IMG/VR virus record: IMGVR_UViG_3300027631_000071
Span: 1-33,413 of that record
Length of the DNA stretch: 33,413 nucleotides
Strand: one strand, 5' to 3'
DNA from: a virus
Shown: positions 24,731 through 33,413 of the stretch, piece by piece
Position numbering within the stretch: position 1 is the first letter of the stretch
How the letters are laid out: each line of letters opens with the position of its first letter
Position numbers and translations under genes: made by a program
Notes under the pieces: model-generated
What the model saw: the letters and a program-made list of their open reading frames with translations, nothing else
What the model was told of the DNA's origin: nothing
Databases searched by the model: none

Positions 24731-27700
24731 TTATGTCATCGTGAAATAAACAACATCACCATCATATAATCCTAATTTGGTCATTAATGATTTTGATAAT
24801 GCTATTCCATATCCATCAACATTTGGTCCAATATTAATTGGTCCTGATATATTATCCTTTGTGATAGGGTTACTACCATTTGGTGTTATTGTTGTTTCTT
24901 TATTTGTTTTAGGGTTAAGGAAATAAGTGGTCGCTCCCGCGTGACTTATATTAACTCCTTGTGTTTTATTAACTGTTCCAATAATAATATCTGCGGATGC
25001 AACATTCAAATCAAATCTTAATGAGTAGAAGTCTTTTTCTTTGTTAATGTCCCCCCAAGTTAAATAACTAACATATTCTCCATTATTACCTGTTGTTGTA
25101 CCCTGTATGGTTTTTGATTTTAATCGAGACAATAAACTCATTTGAATTGCATCTTCAGGTTTATATGTTTTACCTCCCATACCAACTGCAATCGCTCTAA
25201 AGTATTCCTTCTTGTTATATGTTACTTTTTGAATGTATTTCTCACCATTATAACCATTATATCTAACACCGAACATATTAACCCCTGTTTCTTTTGTTAA
25301 TTGTTCTCCTTTAATTTCTTGTTCCTTACCTCCCATATCAACAGTAAATGTACCTTGGTCAGTACTGATTGATTTTTCATTTTTGGTTGAACCTGATATG
25401 TTTAAACTATCTTGTTTAACTCTAGCAACCGCACTTTTGGTAATTCTATCAAACAATGCTCTATAACTTGCCATAAACGAGTCTTTAGGGTCAGGTAACG
25501 AAGCGTAAGGTATTCTGGTACCTTTAAATGAAGTTGATATGTTGTTGTTACTAATTTTATGTGAAACCTCGGTAATCCAATATGAACCCTTGAACATTGG
25601 TATATTTTTCAAATAGAAATACATTGTTGGTTGTATCATCACATTACCTAAACATGTTACATCACAAGTGTATGATGCCTGTCTATAAATTTCAAATAAA
25701 CCGATATCTACTTGATGTGCTCCTGAACCTGATTCTGACCTACCCAAGTTTTCTTGAGCAATAAATGATTCAGTAGTATTTCTTATTGAACTTTGGTCTA
25801 AACTAACTCCCTTGAAAATACTTTGGTTTTGGTCTCCAAAATTAACTTCAAACGCAACCACTTTATTTGATTTTGATAAATCAGTATTATTGAATATTTC
25901 AGGTATTGTTATAACCAATGGATTTTTATTTACATTTCCAACATTGAAACTATCGTCATTAAAATTATATTTTTTACTAACGTCAGCCATTTCCAAATGT
26001 TTGGATGTTGGTCCTGTATATTGTAAAATCATCTTAGGGGATGACTCTTGATAATCAACCTCTAAAAATGTACCGAATAAATTTTGTGCAACTTTTTTAG
26101 ATGGGGTTAATTTAGATTTGGTTGATAAGTTTGTTCCGTAGAAATTCACATAAGCGGGTAATCCTCTCATATCAAATCCTGTACCGTTTATCAACATACC
26201 AATAAGTCCGTATAGATTTTGTTTATCGTTTTCGGGTTCCTCTAATGGTATTAATTTTTCTAAACTAAAATATGCCTTATCTCCAATATCTCTATTCGCC
26301 TTATCTAAAAATAAAAACTCTTCTAACAATAATCTTTGACCGATAGAATTACCCGCAATCCATTTATCGTTAAATGATTTAAAATAATTATATTGTTCAA
26401 GTTTTAATGGACTATCATTGTACCCATTTAAAACTGTTTGTTGTATTGTTTTTGTTTCACTCTTAAGATTAACAAGTTTAGAAAGAATAGTGTTCAAATA
26501 TAAATCCTGTCTATTTTGAATACCATTGTGGAATACAGTGTTATATGATAATATATTATTTACAAGATATTGTTGGAACGCACTTTTCGTATTTGTACCT
26601 CCATTTTTTCTATACCCCGCATAAATGTAAACTAACGGTCTAAAAATTCTAAAATAATCCACACTAAATTCTACATTATTAGTACTAAAAAATTCTACAT
26701 AATAATTTGTTGTTTGGGTGGTTCCTGTATAAGGTTCGGTACCAATTATTAATTTTAAATCATTTTGATTTGTGGTATCTCCTGTTTGTACAATATCAAA
26801 ATTATTATATGAGAAACTTTTTACAGAACCAATTTCGGAAAATCCACTCCAAGTATGTAAATCAATTTCCTTAGGATTACCTAATGTAATCTTAATTAAA
26901 TTTGATTCAGATAAAATATCTTTTGTTAATACTTTTAAATTTTCTAATTGTTGTTCTCTTAATGTTTTAATTAATAAATTTGTGTTTATTGGGTCGGAGT
27001 CTTTCTTTTTAACCGTTACAATAGATTTTATTAAATTTTGGAAGTTGTCATGTTTTACTGATTTGAATTTTTTATATGGTGTCTCCTCAGTAACCCTCTC
27101 AGTTGCAAAGTCTAAAAAGTATTCTTCAAATTTATCTAATATATCAGGACTAAATGTTGCAATTAAGTCATTAACTTTTTTAAACTTAACTGAACTATCC
27201 ATTACCAAATAATCATTAAATTTGGTATCTATATGATGTTCGTCATATGATGGGAATGTTTTACCCGTATAAGTTGTATAAACAGTTTCGTCTGTCCAAA
27301 GTACTCTAAATGCCGTTTGACCTTTATTAAAGTTTCTTAAAGCGTCGTCCCCATTTGTTAAATCTAAGTTTGAGATGGCGTTTGCCCCAACGGATGGTAA
27401 TAATGTATAATGTGTGTCAGTCGTTTTTAATTTAGAATTGTCAACAAATGATGTCCAATATCTAAATTCATCTCCGTTTGATACTCTATCAAAATTTATA
27501 GTATTACTTGTTGTTCTACCTGTAAAAGAATTAACACCAGATGTTGCATTAATATCAAAATGACTATAGTCATTTATAAATTGGTGGTAAAGAGCATCGT
27601 AGAATGGGTGAACTCCTGTATCTATTACATCACTTACAATTTCGTTACCTATTTCAATATCTCCACCTAAACCAAAATATGTTGTTGTGTTGATAGATGA

Positions 27701-30508
27701 TGTTATTCCACTTACAATATCAACATTTTCAGTTAGGTATTTTTTATATCTATGATATATTGACCCCCACTTTAACATTAAATGATATGGAATATAGTGT
27801 GAAGAACTTACTTCTTTAAATAACGAAGAAGGTCTTGTACTTGATAATCCAAAATTTACCATTTCATCTAAATCAACAAATGGTAATGAGTTTAATAAAA
27901 GATATGCGGAACCTGCATATTTTCCATATGAAGATGTGGTATGTAAATCGTTATATAATTGTTTATGAAAATATGGTGTGTTTAAAATGTTAGCGGTACT
28001 AAATAAACCGTCAGAAGTATCTAAGTCTAATTTTCTTGCAAAAATATCTGTTGTGTAACCATTTTTAACCCAAAATAATGGATTGATTGGTGAACTAATT
28101 AAACCTTCTTTAGTGTTTACTTGTAGAATACCCTCAAATTTAAATTCTTGTGGTTCAAATTTTGGTTTGTTAATATATGAAAGATATTGTTCAGAACTAA
28201 ATGGATAGATTTTTGTTCTATATGGTTCTGCCAAATATGAATATAAATTACTATTTAAGTTTTTATAAAGATTTCCTGATTCACTTCTTTTTTTAGATGT
28301 ACTATATTCTTCTATTTGAAATGGGGTTGCTAATAATTGGTTCACATATTCAACCGTTGGTAATTGGTCTTGTACATATGGGTACCTTTCAAATGGTGAG
28401 AATGATAAAAGATATTCTTCTATTTTAGCTTTACTGTCTATTGTGTTTAAAATATCAATTATATCATAATCCTCTTTTAATAGTTTCTCCATATTAGAGA
28501 AATCGATTAATGCCAATTCTTTTATAGATGCATTGTTAAATGTATCAATCGCCATCGTATATCTTGACCTTTCATATATTTCATATATTAGAGAAGATAT
28601 TGATTTGTTTGAATATGGGATATTTGGTGTTAATGACAATAAAGTCGATATGTTATTAAAACTTTGTTCTTGTGAGTTTTCTTCAAAAACATAACTAATA
28701 TTACCAACATTACCTTCTTTTTGTGCCAATGAGTCTACTCTTTTAGTGGCAACTCCGTGGTAGTTTTCAAGAAAGTCAATTTCCGGCCAAAGTGATCTGT
28801 TAAAACTTTGTAATTTTTGTTGTAAATCAGGGTCGCCAGGATATGCTAAAACTTTTTGTTTGTTTGGTGTTTGTTTCTTTATTTCAGGCCACGGAAATAT
28901 TTGTCCGTCTTTACTTTCATCCTCTAAGTTACCTATTATTTTTTTTCTTCTTCCAGCAACTTCAAATGCTCTATTATGAACATCTTTCATTAATCTAATA
29001 TAAACATCTGCATTTGCAAGAATAACTCCCATAATATTTCTTATTGTGGGTTCAAAACCTATTCCACCCTTTGTAGGGTCTTTAATGACTTCATTAATTT
29101 TTTGTTCAACTTTAGCCTCTAATTTATCTCGTTGTTCTACAAATGATTTTTGAATGTTGAAAATATCCGTTAATATGGCATTTAAATTTATTGCAAGTTT
29201 ACCTTCATTTGGTGTGTAATATTCACCAACTTTTTTAATTTGATTAATAAAAGAAAATGTTTCTTTTTTAAAGTCAGCTCCCGTATCGTTAATATATTTT
29301 TGAGCAAATAATTGTGTTTTTAATAGTTCTTTTGGGTATTCTATTAATATTTTCTCTAATGTTCCCGCTTTATCTGCACCGATTAGTTTAGTGGTACTTG
29401 TTTTTTCCTGTCCAGAAAGGTAACTATATGTTACACCTGTAACACCATTTATTTCAAATGTGTTTTTTTCTAAGTTAACAGAACCCCACGTTCTAACTGC
29501 AGTTTCAAAATTCTGTACCGTTGTTTCAAATTCTTTTAAACCCGCAAATATTTTATAATCAACAACTTGGTTGAATATTTCTTTTTCTAATATCTTGTCT
29601 AAACTTCTTGCAACCGTAATAACTTCTCTTAATGTTTTTGTTGGGAAGTTTTTAGGTAGTAATCCTTTTGCAATATATTCATCATATACCGACCTTAACA
29701 TTGTATAACCTCTTGAAGATTTTGAAACTTTCTTCTCGTACCTACCAGTTTTTTCGTTGAAGGAGGTATTTGTTTCTTTTTCAATTGCATACATATATGG
29801 TGCATTTAATATACCTGTTAATGGTATATCATTTAAGTACGCATATGTTGAACCGACAAATGTGGTTGATACTTCAAAATTACCGTTTGATTCATTGTAT
29901 TTTGTATTAAACTTAACTAAGTGTAAACGATATCTAATTGCTTTACCATAATATCCTTTTACTGTTAAATAAAATATTGGCCACGGCATGTGGAAAAATG
30001 CATTATATGGTGAATTCTCAGGGGACTCAAATAAAGTCTTACCCCTAACGTCAATAAAGTTTATATTAATTTGTGGTATAAAATTTGCACCTTTAATATT
30101 GATGTTAATACTATCGATACCAAAAGATTGTGCCGTACCGTCATAACCCTTGTTTTCTACACCTTTATAGATTTGATTACCATTAGAATCTTTTTCGGTA
30201 ACAACATTGTCACTACCATTATACGCTTCAGTCCATGACGTATCATAATCACCCGTTTTTGGTTTTAGAATGTTAAGGGTTCCTTTTGCGACAGATACTA
30301 ACGTGGTTTTATTACCCGAATCAACCAATGTTGTTCTTGGTATTAAATCAGCCTCCAAATTAACATACATTACCAAGTTTTCTTGTTTAACCCCTCTTTC
30401 TTCAACAACTCCGTTGTTTACAACACTGTTTGGGTCAATGTATATTAAATTGTTTTGGTCAACTTTGACTAAAATATTTTCACCACTGTTTAACTTATTG
30501 TTCGCCAT
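24731..30508 (-). CDS. Giant baseplate hub-like tail protein (1925 aa)
   Basis: Probably a baseplate hub or central spike-associated protein. A region at about residues 1595-1680 (GLFEIYRQASYTCDVTCLGN, then MIQPTMYFYLKN, FKGSYWITEVSHKIS and STSFKGTRI) matches the end of gpD/gp27-type hub domains, where a beta barrel closes with a G-x-Y-x-(I/V)-x-x-V-x-H motif. The N-terminus (about 130-235) has beta-rich segments such as IDSININIKGANFIPQININ and FHMPWPIFYLTVKGYYGK. The C-terminal about 200 residues after the hub motif form an extra domain ending GYGIALSKSLMTKLGLYDGD and VVYFTMT, loosely reminiscent of double-psi barrel or swapped-hairpin folds (weak). It overlaps the gp53-like gene by 14 bp. 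At 1925 aa it is far larger than T4 gp27 (391 aa), with about 1300 unexplained residues between the two recognisable ends. Confidence 0.65.
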   Translation of the reverse strand: MANNKLNSGENILVKVDQNNLIYIDPNSVVNNGVVEERGVKQENLVMYVNLEADLIPRTTLVDSGNKTTLVSVAKGTLNILKPKTGDYDTSWTEAYNGSDNVVTEKDSNGNQIYKGVENKGYDGTAQSFGIDSININIKGANFIPQININFIDVRGKTLFESPENSPYNAFFHMPWPIFYLTVKGYYGKAIRYRLHLVKFNTKYNESNGNFEVSTTFVGSTYAYLNDIPLTGILNAPYMYAIEKETNTSFNEKTGRYEKKVSKSSRGYTMLRSVYDEYIAKGLLPKNFPTKTLREVITVARSLDKILEKEIFNQVVDYKIFAGLKEFETTVQNFETAVRTWGSVNLEKNTFEINGVTGVTYSYLSGQEKTSTTKLIGADKAGTLEKILIEYPKELLKTQLFAQKYINDTGADFKKETFSFINQIKKVGEYYTPNEGKLAINLNAILTDIFNIQKSFVEQRDKLEAKVEQKINEVIKDPTKGGIGFEPTIRNIMGVILANADVYIRLMKDVHNRAFEVAGRRKKIIGNLEDESKDGQIFPWPEIKKQTPNKQKVLAYPGDPDLQQKLQSFNRSLWPEIDFLENYHGVATKRVDSLAQKEGNVGNISYVFEENSQEQSFNNISTLLSLTPNIPYSNKSISSLIYEIYERSRYTMAIDTFNNASIKELALIDFSNMEKLLKEDYDIIDILNTIDSKAKIEEYLLSFSPFERYPYVQDQLPTVEYVNQLLATPFQIEEYSTSKKRSESGNLYKNLNSNLYSYLAEPYRTKIYPFSSEQYLSYINKPKFEPQEFKFEGILQVNTKEGLISSPINPLFWVKNGYTTDIFARKLDLDTSDGLFSTANILNTPYFHKQLYNDLHTTSSYGKYAGSAYLLLNSLPFVDLDEMVNFGLSSTRPSSLFKEVSSSHYIPYHLMLKWGSIYHRYKKYLTENVDIVSGITSSINTTTYFGLGGDIEIGNEIVSDVIDTGVHPFYDALYHQFINDYSHFDINATSGVNSFTGRTTSNTINFDRVSNGDEFRYWTSFVDNSKLKTTDTHYTLLPSVGANAISNLDLTNGDDALRNFNKGQTAFRVLWTDETVYTTYTGKTFPSYDEHHIDTKFNDYLVMDSSVKFKKVNDLIATFSPDILDKFEEYFLDFATERVTEETPYKKFKSVKHDNFQNLIKSIVTVKKKDSDPINTNLLIKTLREQQLENLKVLTKDILSESNLIKITLGNPKEIDLHTWSGFSEIGSVKSFSYNNFDIVQTGDTTNQNDLKLIIGTEPYTGTTQTTNYYVEFFSTNNVEFSVDYFRIFRPLVYIYAGYRKNGGTNTKSAFQQYLVNNILSYNTVFHNGIQNRQDLYLNTILSKLVNLKSETKTIQQTVLNGYNDSPLKLEQYNYFKSFNDKWIAGNSIGQRLLLEEFLFLDKANRDIGDKAYFSLEKLIPLEEPENDKQNLYGLIGMLINGTGFDMRGLPAYVNFYGTNLSTKSKLTPSKKVAQNLFGTFLEVDYQESSPKMILQYTGPTSKHLEMADVSKKYNFNDDSFNVGNVNKNPLVITIPEIFNNTDLSKSNKVVAFEVNFGDQNQSIFKGVSLDQSSIRNTTESFIAQENLGRSESGSGAHQVDIGLFEIYRQASYTCDVTCLGNVMIQPTMYFYLKNIPMFKGSYWITEVSHKISNNNISTSFKGTRIPYASLPDPKDSFMASYRALFDRITKSAVARVKQDSLNISGSTKNEKSISTDQGTFTVDMGGKEQEIKGEQLTKETGVNMFGVRYNGYNGEKYIQKVTYNKKEYFRAIAVGMGGKTYKPEDAIQMSLLSRLKSKTIQGTTTGNNGEYVSYLTWGDINKEKDFYSLRFDLNVASADIIIGTVNKTQGVNISHAGATTYFLNPKTNKETTITPNGSNPITKDNISGPINIGPNVDGYGIALSKSLMTKLGLYDGDVVYFTMT

Positions 30509-30821
30509 AATATAACTTATACAATTCTACAGCACTTTTATAATCTTGTAAAGTGCTAATCAGAGGAAATGGTATTCTAATAAAAGAATTATCAGGTATT
30601 TCAAATTCCACACTACCAAGTAATGGATTTGCTTGTAATATAATCCAACCAAATAATGGTGAGTTATAATACTCTTGTGAGATTTTATCTAATCTATCTT
30701 TACCCCTTTTATATTGCATGTACTTATCACTTCCTTTTATAGGAATTTCAATGCCAGGGACAATTCTAAATTTACCGTCCGCTAAAAAATATTGGTACCT
30801 GTCAAAATAGTCCCTACTCAT
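30495..30821 (-). CDS. gp53/LysM-like baseplate protein (108 aa)
   Basis: Small tail protein with a LysM-like module at about residues 38-70: YKRGKDRLDKISQEYYNSPL followed by FGWIILQAN. The pattern D-x-L-x-x-I-x-x-x-Y-Y, then a turn, then W-x-I-x-x-A-N is the LysM/gpX signature also found at the N-terminus of T4 gp53. It is followed by the strand EFEIPDNSFIRIPFP and a C-terminal helix YKSAVELYKLYYG. In contractile tails such proteins clamp the wedge to the hub or tube. Its ATG overlaps the TGA of the upstream gene (ATGA), and its end overlaps the 1925-aa hub-like gene by 14 bp, so the three are translationally coupled. It is shorter than T4 gp53 (196 aa), so the gp53 assignment is tentative. 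Confidence 0.65.
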   Translation of the reverse strand: MSRDYFDRYQYFLADGKFRIVPGIEIPIKGSDKYMQYKRGKDRLDKISQEYYNSPLFGWIILQANPLLGSVEFEIPDNSFIRIPFPLISTLQDYKSAVELYKLYYGEQ

Positions 30822-33413
30822 GGTTTATAAAAGTTTAGTTTTTCACCAATTTTATTCTTTGTATTAAATATTTTCTTCAAATCTGTCTTCGCATCCGTAG
30901 TTAAATCTTCCGTTATTACCTGAAATTCAATTTCTTTATCATTTTTCTTAACGGGGAACTTATCCAATTTAAACTTCTTCTCTGTTGGTTTTGTTATAAA
31001 ATTATCTAATTTCTTTTCTAATTTTGTTTTTATCTTATCAGTAAAGTTTACTGTGTCAACATTATATAAATCTAAAATACTTTTCTTATCATCTTTCAAT
31101 AATACAGATAACATATCATTCATATCATTAGTTGATAAAGATGAATAATCTAATGTGGTTGTAAAATCTTCAGTAAAATATTGGTAGTTATTTTTAATGT
31201 ATGTTATAACACTTGAGTAATTTGAGTAAAACCCTTCGTTTGTAAACCCAACACTAAAAGTAGCACCACTATAGTTTTCTTTTTCTATTTTACCGTCTCT
31301 TGAATATTTTGTAATAAAGTTAACTTTATCTAAGGATTCAATGACTTCTTTTCTAACGTCTTCAACTTTTTTCATTTCCTTAAAATCACTAATCTTTTTA
31401 ATCTTATCTAAAATTAATTTTTTAATATGTGGTTTTAATAAGTCGTTTGAATTAGACACTAATGATGATGGTAACACATCTGAAAATCCTAAAACACTAC
31501 TTAAATCCGCTGTATTAGAAACATAATTAACCAAAGACCCCTCTAATCTTATTTTTAATTTATTAAAATCCATAGAGGATTTATATTCACCTAATAATTT
31601 TATGTCTTCCGTTGATGATGTATTAGTATTAATGGTGTAACCAGTTATTGTTCTAAAATTTTGTGATAAGAACATTTGACCTATTTTTGGACCAAAGTTC
31701 TTTAAAACTTCATTATATGCGGTTTGGTATGTATTAAAGTAATTTCCAACGCTACTATAAACCATATTAATTGCGTTGGTGTATTTCATCTTGTCTCCAT
31801 TTGGGGTACCGATATATGTTCCTTCAACCGTTTGATTTGAATTAGCAGAATCATTTTTACTTTCTAACGCAAAACCGTCTTTTTGTTGTAATTTTTCTAA
31901 AAAATCTTTTGTGAATTTTTCAGCGTCTTGTCCGTCTATTTTAGTTGTAGTAGAAATTGCTCTTTCATCATACATCTCCGTGTTTGCAAAAAAGTTCGAT
32001 GACAATGCATTTTGTAATCTCTCAACTGGTTTCTCTAAACCTTGACCTCCTATAAATGAAACTTGTAAACTTACATTGGCAATCATTGGTTGTACACCAA
32101 TACCTTCAGGATTTAAATCCCAAGTACTGTCGTCATATGTAATTCCAACATCTCTAATAATAACTTTAGAATGGTAAAAATCACCAATTCTTAAAACACA
32201 AATAGGTGGTGGACCAAATGAGGTGTTTCTTGCACCGACATCTAATGGGTCTGATACTCCTTTAATTGGAATAGTATCACCCGGTCTTACACATTGTAAT
32301 AAGAATGTTAATCTACTATTTAAACCTTCAGGTGTTGTTGAGTGGAAACCTGGATGAAAATATTTTAATTTTTCTTTTAGTGATGTAAACGCAACAGGAG
32401 AATCTTCTTCTAACTTTTTAAAGTAATGACATTCCGATAATGTTTTCATGATGATTCTCTTCATCACATCTATAGTAGGTTTTCTATTTGGTATAGTCGT
32501 TGTACCATCTGGTTCAACTGTTGTTACTGGAACTGGTATATTTGGTACAACTATTTCTTGTGGTTGTTCTGGTTTTTTCTTATATTCAAATTTAACTCTA
32601 GCTTGTCTACAATAAAATGCAATTGGTGCGGTTTTCTTTAAACCCTTTGTAGTTGTTATTACTTGATTACAATTTAGATTTTCCTTTCCTCCATTATTTT
32701 TTATTGTAGAATCTTCACCATTGGTACTAAAAATAAATTTAATTTTACCATCACCCTCATAACCAAAGTCTTTAAATGTAAATTCTTTAGTTAGTTGTCC
32801 TGTACCTGTTTTTTCAAATTTCTTTAATGTATCAATAGTAAACCAATTTTTTGTTAAATCAGGTTTAGTTCCATTATTAGAGATTGAATCGAATATATCT
32901 TTAAAAATTGCATACCCTCTTCTAACACCTAAATAAAAGTTATAGGTATTATCTGCAACTTCTGATGTTGATGTTGATACTGAAAAAGTAACTTCTTGTA
33001 CTGTTTTACCTGATATGTCGTTTTTTAATGCAGTTATTTTAGTGTTATATTCAGTATATCCACTTTGTAATTCATTAAATGCAACATTTATTTTATCCGA
33101 TTCTTTCGTCTTTAAAGTTGCAACATCAATCGTTCCTCCGTTAGTTGGGTCTTCTTTACCAAAAATAACTGTTAAATCTTTTTTGCCTGCAGTTGTACCT
33201 GATATTGCAAATAATTCATCTAAATCATCACTTAATCCATTTATATGACCATTTTTATTAACTAGATATTGGTCATAATATAATTTATAATTCTTAGTTG
33301 TTATATTTTTTACACCATTTTCAATTAAAGGATAATCGTTTTCAAAATAAAATCTTTTATCAAATTGTACCGTCGTGTCTTTACCTCCGTTTTGTCCTTT
33401 ATCAGGTTTAGGG
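30818..33413 (-). CDS. Large tail/baseplate structural protein, 5' end beyond the window (at least 864 aa)
   Basis: The reading frame is open from the right window edge to the TGA at 30818, and I read no stop between 33413 and 32467. A GTG at 32465-32467 or ATG at 32462-32464 could be mistaken for the start, but the 315 codons upstream are in frame and protein-like, and none is ATG. The visible part has a Lys/Thr/Asn-rich region, a Pro-rich linker (KKKPEQPQEIVVPNIPVPVT, about 32525-32580), then a conserved-looking block GPPPICVLRIGDFYHSKVII with ITYDDSTWDLNPEGIGVQPM and IANVSLQVSFIGGQGL, followed by LQNALSSNFFANTEMYD. That block looks like a beta-barrel tube/hub-type tail domain. The C-terminal half is Lys- and Ser-rich and probably partly helical. 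It heads the gp53-like/hub gene group. The precise role is unknown. Confidence 0.65.
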   Translation of the reverse strand, partial: PKPDKGQNGGKDTTVQFDKRFYFENDYPLIENGVKNITTKNYKLYYDQYLVNKNGHINGLSDDLDELFAISGTTAGKKDLTVIFGKEDPTNGGTIDVATLKTKESDKINVAFNELQSGYTEYNTKITALKNDISGKTVQEVTFSVSTSTSEVADNTYNFYLGVRRGYAIFKDIFDSISNNGTKPDLTKNWFTIDTLKKFEKTGTGQLTKEFTFKDFGYEGDGKIKFIFSTNGEDSTIKNNGGKENLNCNQVITTTKGLKKTAPIAFYCRQARVKFEYKKKPEQPQEIVVPNIPVPVTTVEPDGTTTIPNRKPTIDVMKRIIMKTLSECHYFKKLEEDSPVAFTSLKEKLKYFHPGFHSTTPEGLNSRLTFLLQCVRPGDTIPIKGVSDPLDVGARNTSFGPPPICVLRIGDFYHSKVIIRDVGITYDDSTWDLNPEGIGVQPMIANVSLQVSFIGGQGLEKPVERLQNALSSNFFANTEMYDERAISTTTKIDGQDAEKFTKDFLEKLQQKDGFALESKNDSANSNQTVEGTYIGTPNGDKMKYTNAINMVYSSVGNYFNTYQTAYNEVLKNFGPKIGQMFLSQNFRTITGYTINTNTSSTEDIKLLGEYKSSMDFNKLKIRLEGSLVNYVSNTADLSSVLGFSDVLPSSLVSNSNDLLKPHIKKLILDKIKKISDFKEMKKVEDVRKEVIESLDKVNFITKYSRDGKIEKENYSGATFSVGFTNEGFYSNYSSVITYIKNNYQYFTEDFTTTLDYSSLSTNDMNDMLSVLLKDDKKSILDLYNVDTVNFTDKIKTKLEKKLDNFITKPTEKKFKLDKFPVKKNDKEIEFQVITEDLTTDAKTDLKKIFNTKNKIGEKLNFYKP

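Noticed and set aside
26772-27212. 146-codon open frame on the plus strand
   Set aside because: It lies wholly inside the 1925-aa gene on the other strand, has no start context or neighbours on its strand, and looks like a shadow of AT-rich coding sequence.
1-33413. Stop-codon reassignment, as found in some large phages
   Set aside because: Long frames end in ordinary stops; those checked end in TAA or TGA. All recognised proteins (NrdA, NrdB, UvsX, gp6, helicase) are full length under the standard code.

Overview
This window reads as part of the genome of a large, AT-rich, contractile-tailed bacteriophage of the T4 superfamily. Every gene I can support lies on the minus strand, so the text runs from high to low coordinates in transcription order. 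The host is probably a member of the Bacteroidota (inference). Almost all start codons sit behind A/T-rich leaders with no Shine-Dalgarno sequence. Both ribonucleotide reductase subunits match the class Ia type common there, and the 1453-aa structural gene carries a carboxypeptidase-regulatory-like beta domain that is frequent in that phylum. No tRNA, integrase, insertion sequence or CRISPR array was seen.

Region 1 (33413-23210) is a tail/baseplate module. It holds a large structural gene whose 5' end lies outside the window (open from 30818 to the right edge), a small gp53/LysM-like baseplate protein, and a giant 1925-aa protein with a baseplate-hub-like segment. Four small genes follow: 66 aa unknown, 220 aa Pro/Ala-rich plus coiled coil, a Dps/ferritin-like protein and a 75-aa protein. 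The module ends in a hairpin terminator at 23147-23175.

Region 2 (23100-14778) is a DNA replication, recombination and nucleotide-supply module. Its order is gp32-like ssDNA-binding protein, a long bulged hairpin terminator, UvsX/RecA, 5'-3' exonuclease (FEN/RNase H family), a 149-aa unknown, DnaB/gp41-like helicase, NrdB and NrdA. It ends in a UUCG-loop terminator at 14778-14801. Apart from the gp32/uvsX gap, the genes are separated by no more than 25 bp or overlap.

Region 3 (14740-31) returns to baseplate and tail-fibre genes. It contains gp25-like and gp6-like wedge proteins, a 1453-aa candidate wedge or peripheral baseplate protein with an internal hydrophobic stretch, a 590-aa structural protein, and three fibre-like proteins (508, 647 and 800 aa) carrying Thr-Pro repeat linkers. 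A 107-aa nucleotidyltransferase-fold protein sits between the last two fibre genes.

The most interesting points are: a cysteine-free gp32 homologue whose acidic tail ends like bacterial SSB; a strong terminator ending 12 nt before the uvsX start codon; the replication cassette bracketed by two terminators with matching stems inside a baseplate gene cluster; a Dps-like mini-ferritin; a nucleotidyltransferase with Asn in place of a catalytic Asp; and in-frame direct repeats and shared modular domains in the fibre genes. I found no clear undescribed defence or counter-defence system; the unknowns best placed to be new are the 149-aa, 107-aa and Dps-like genes.
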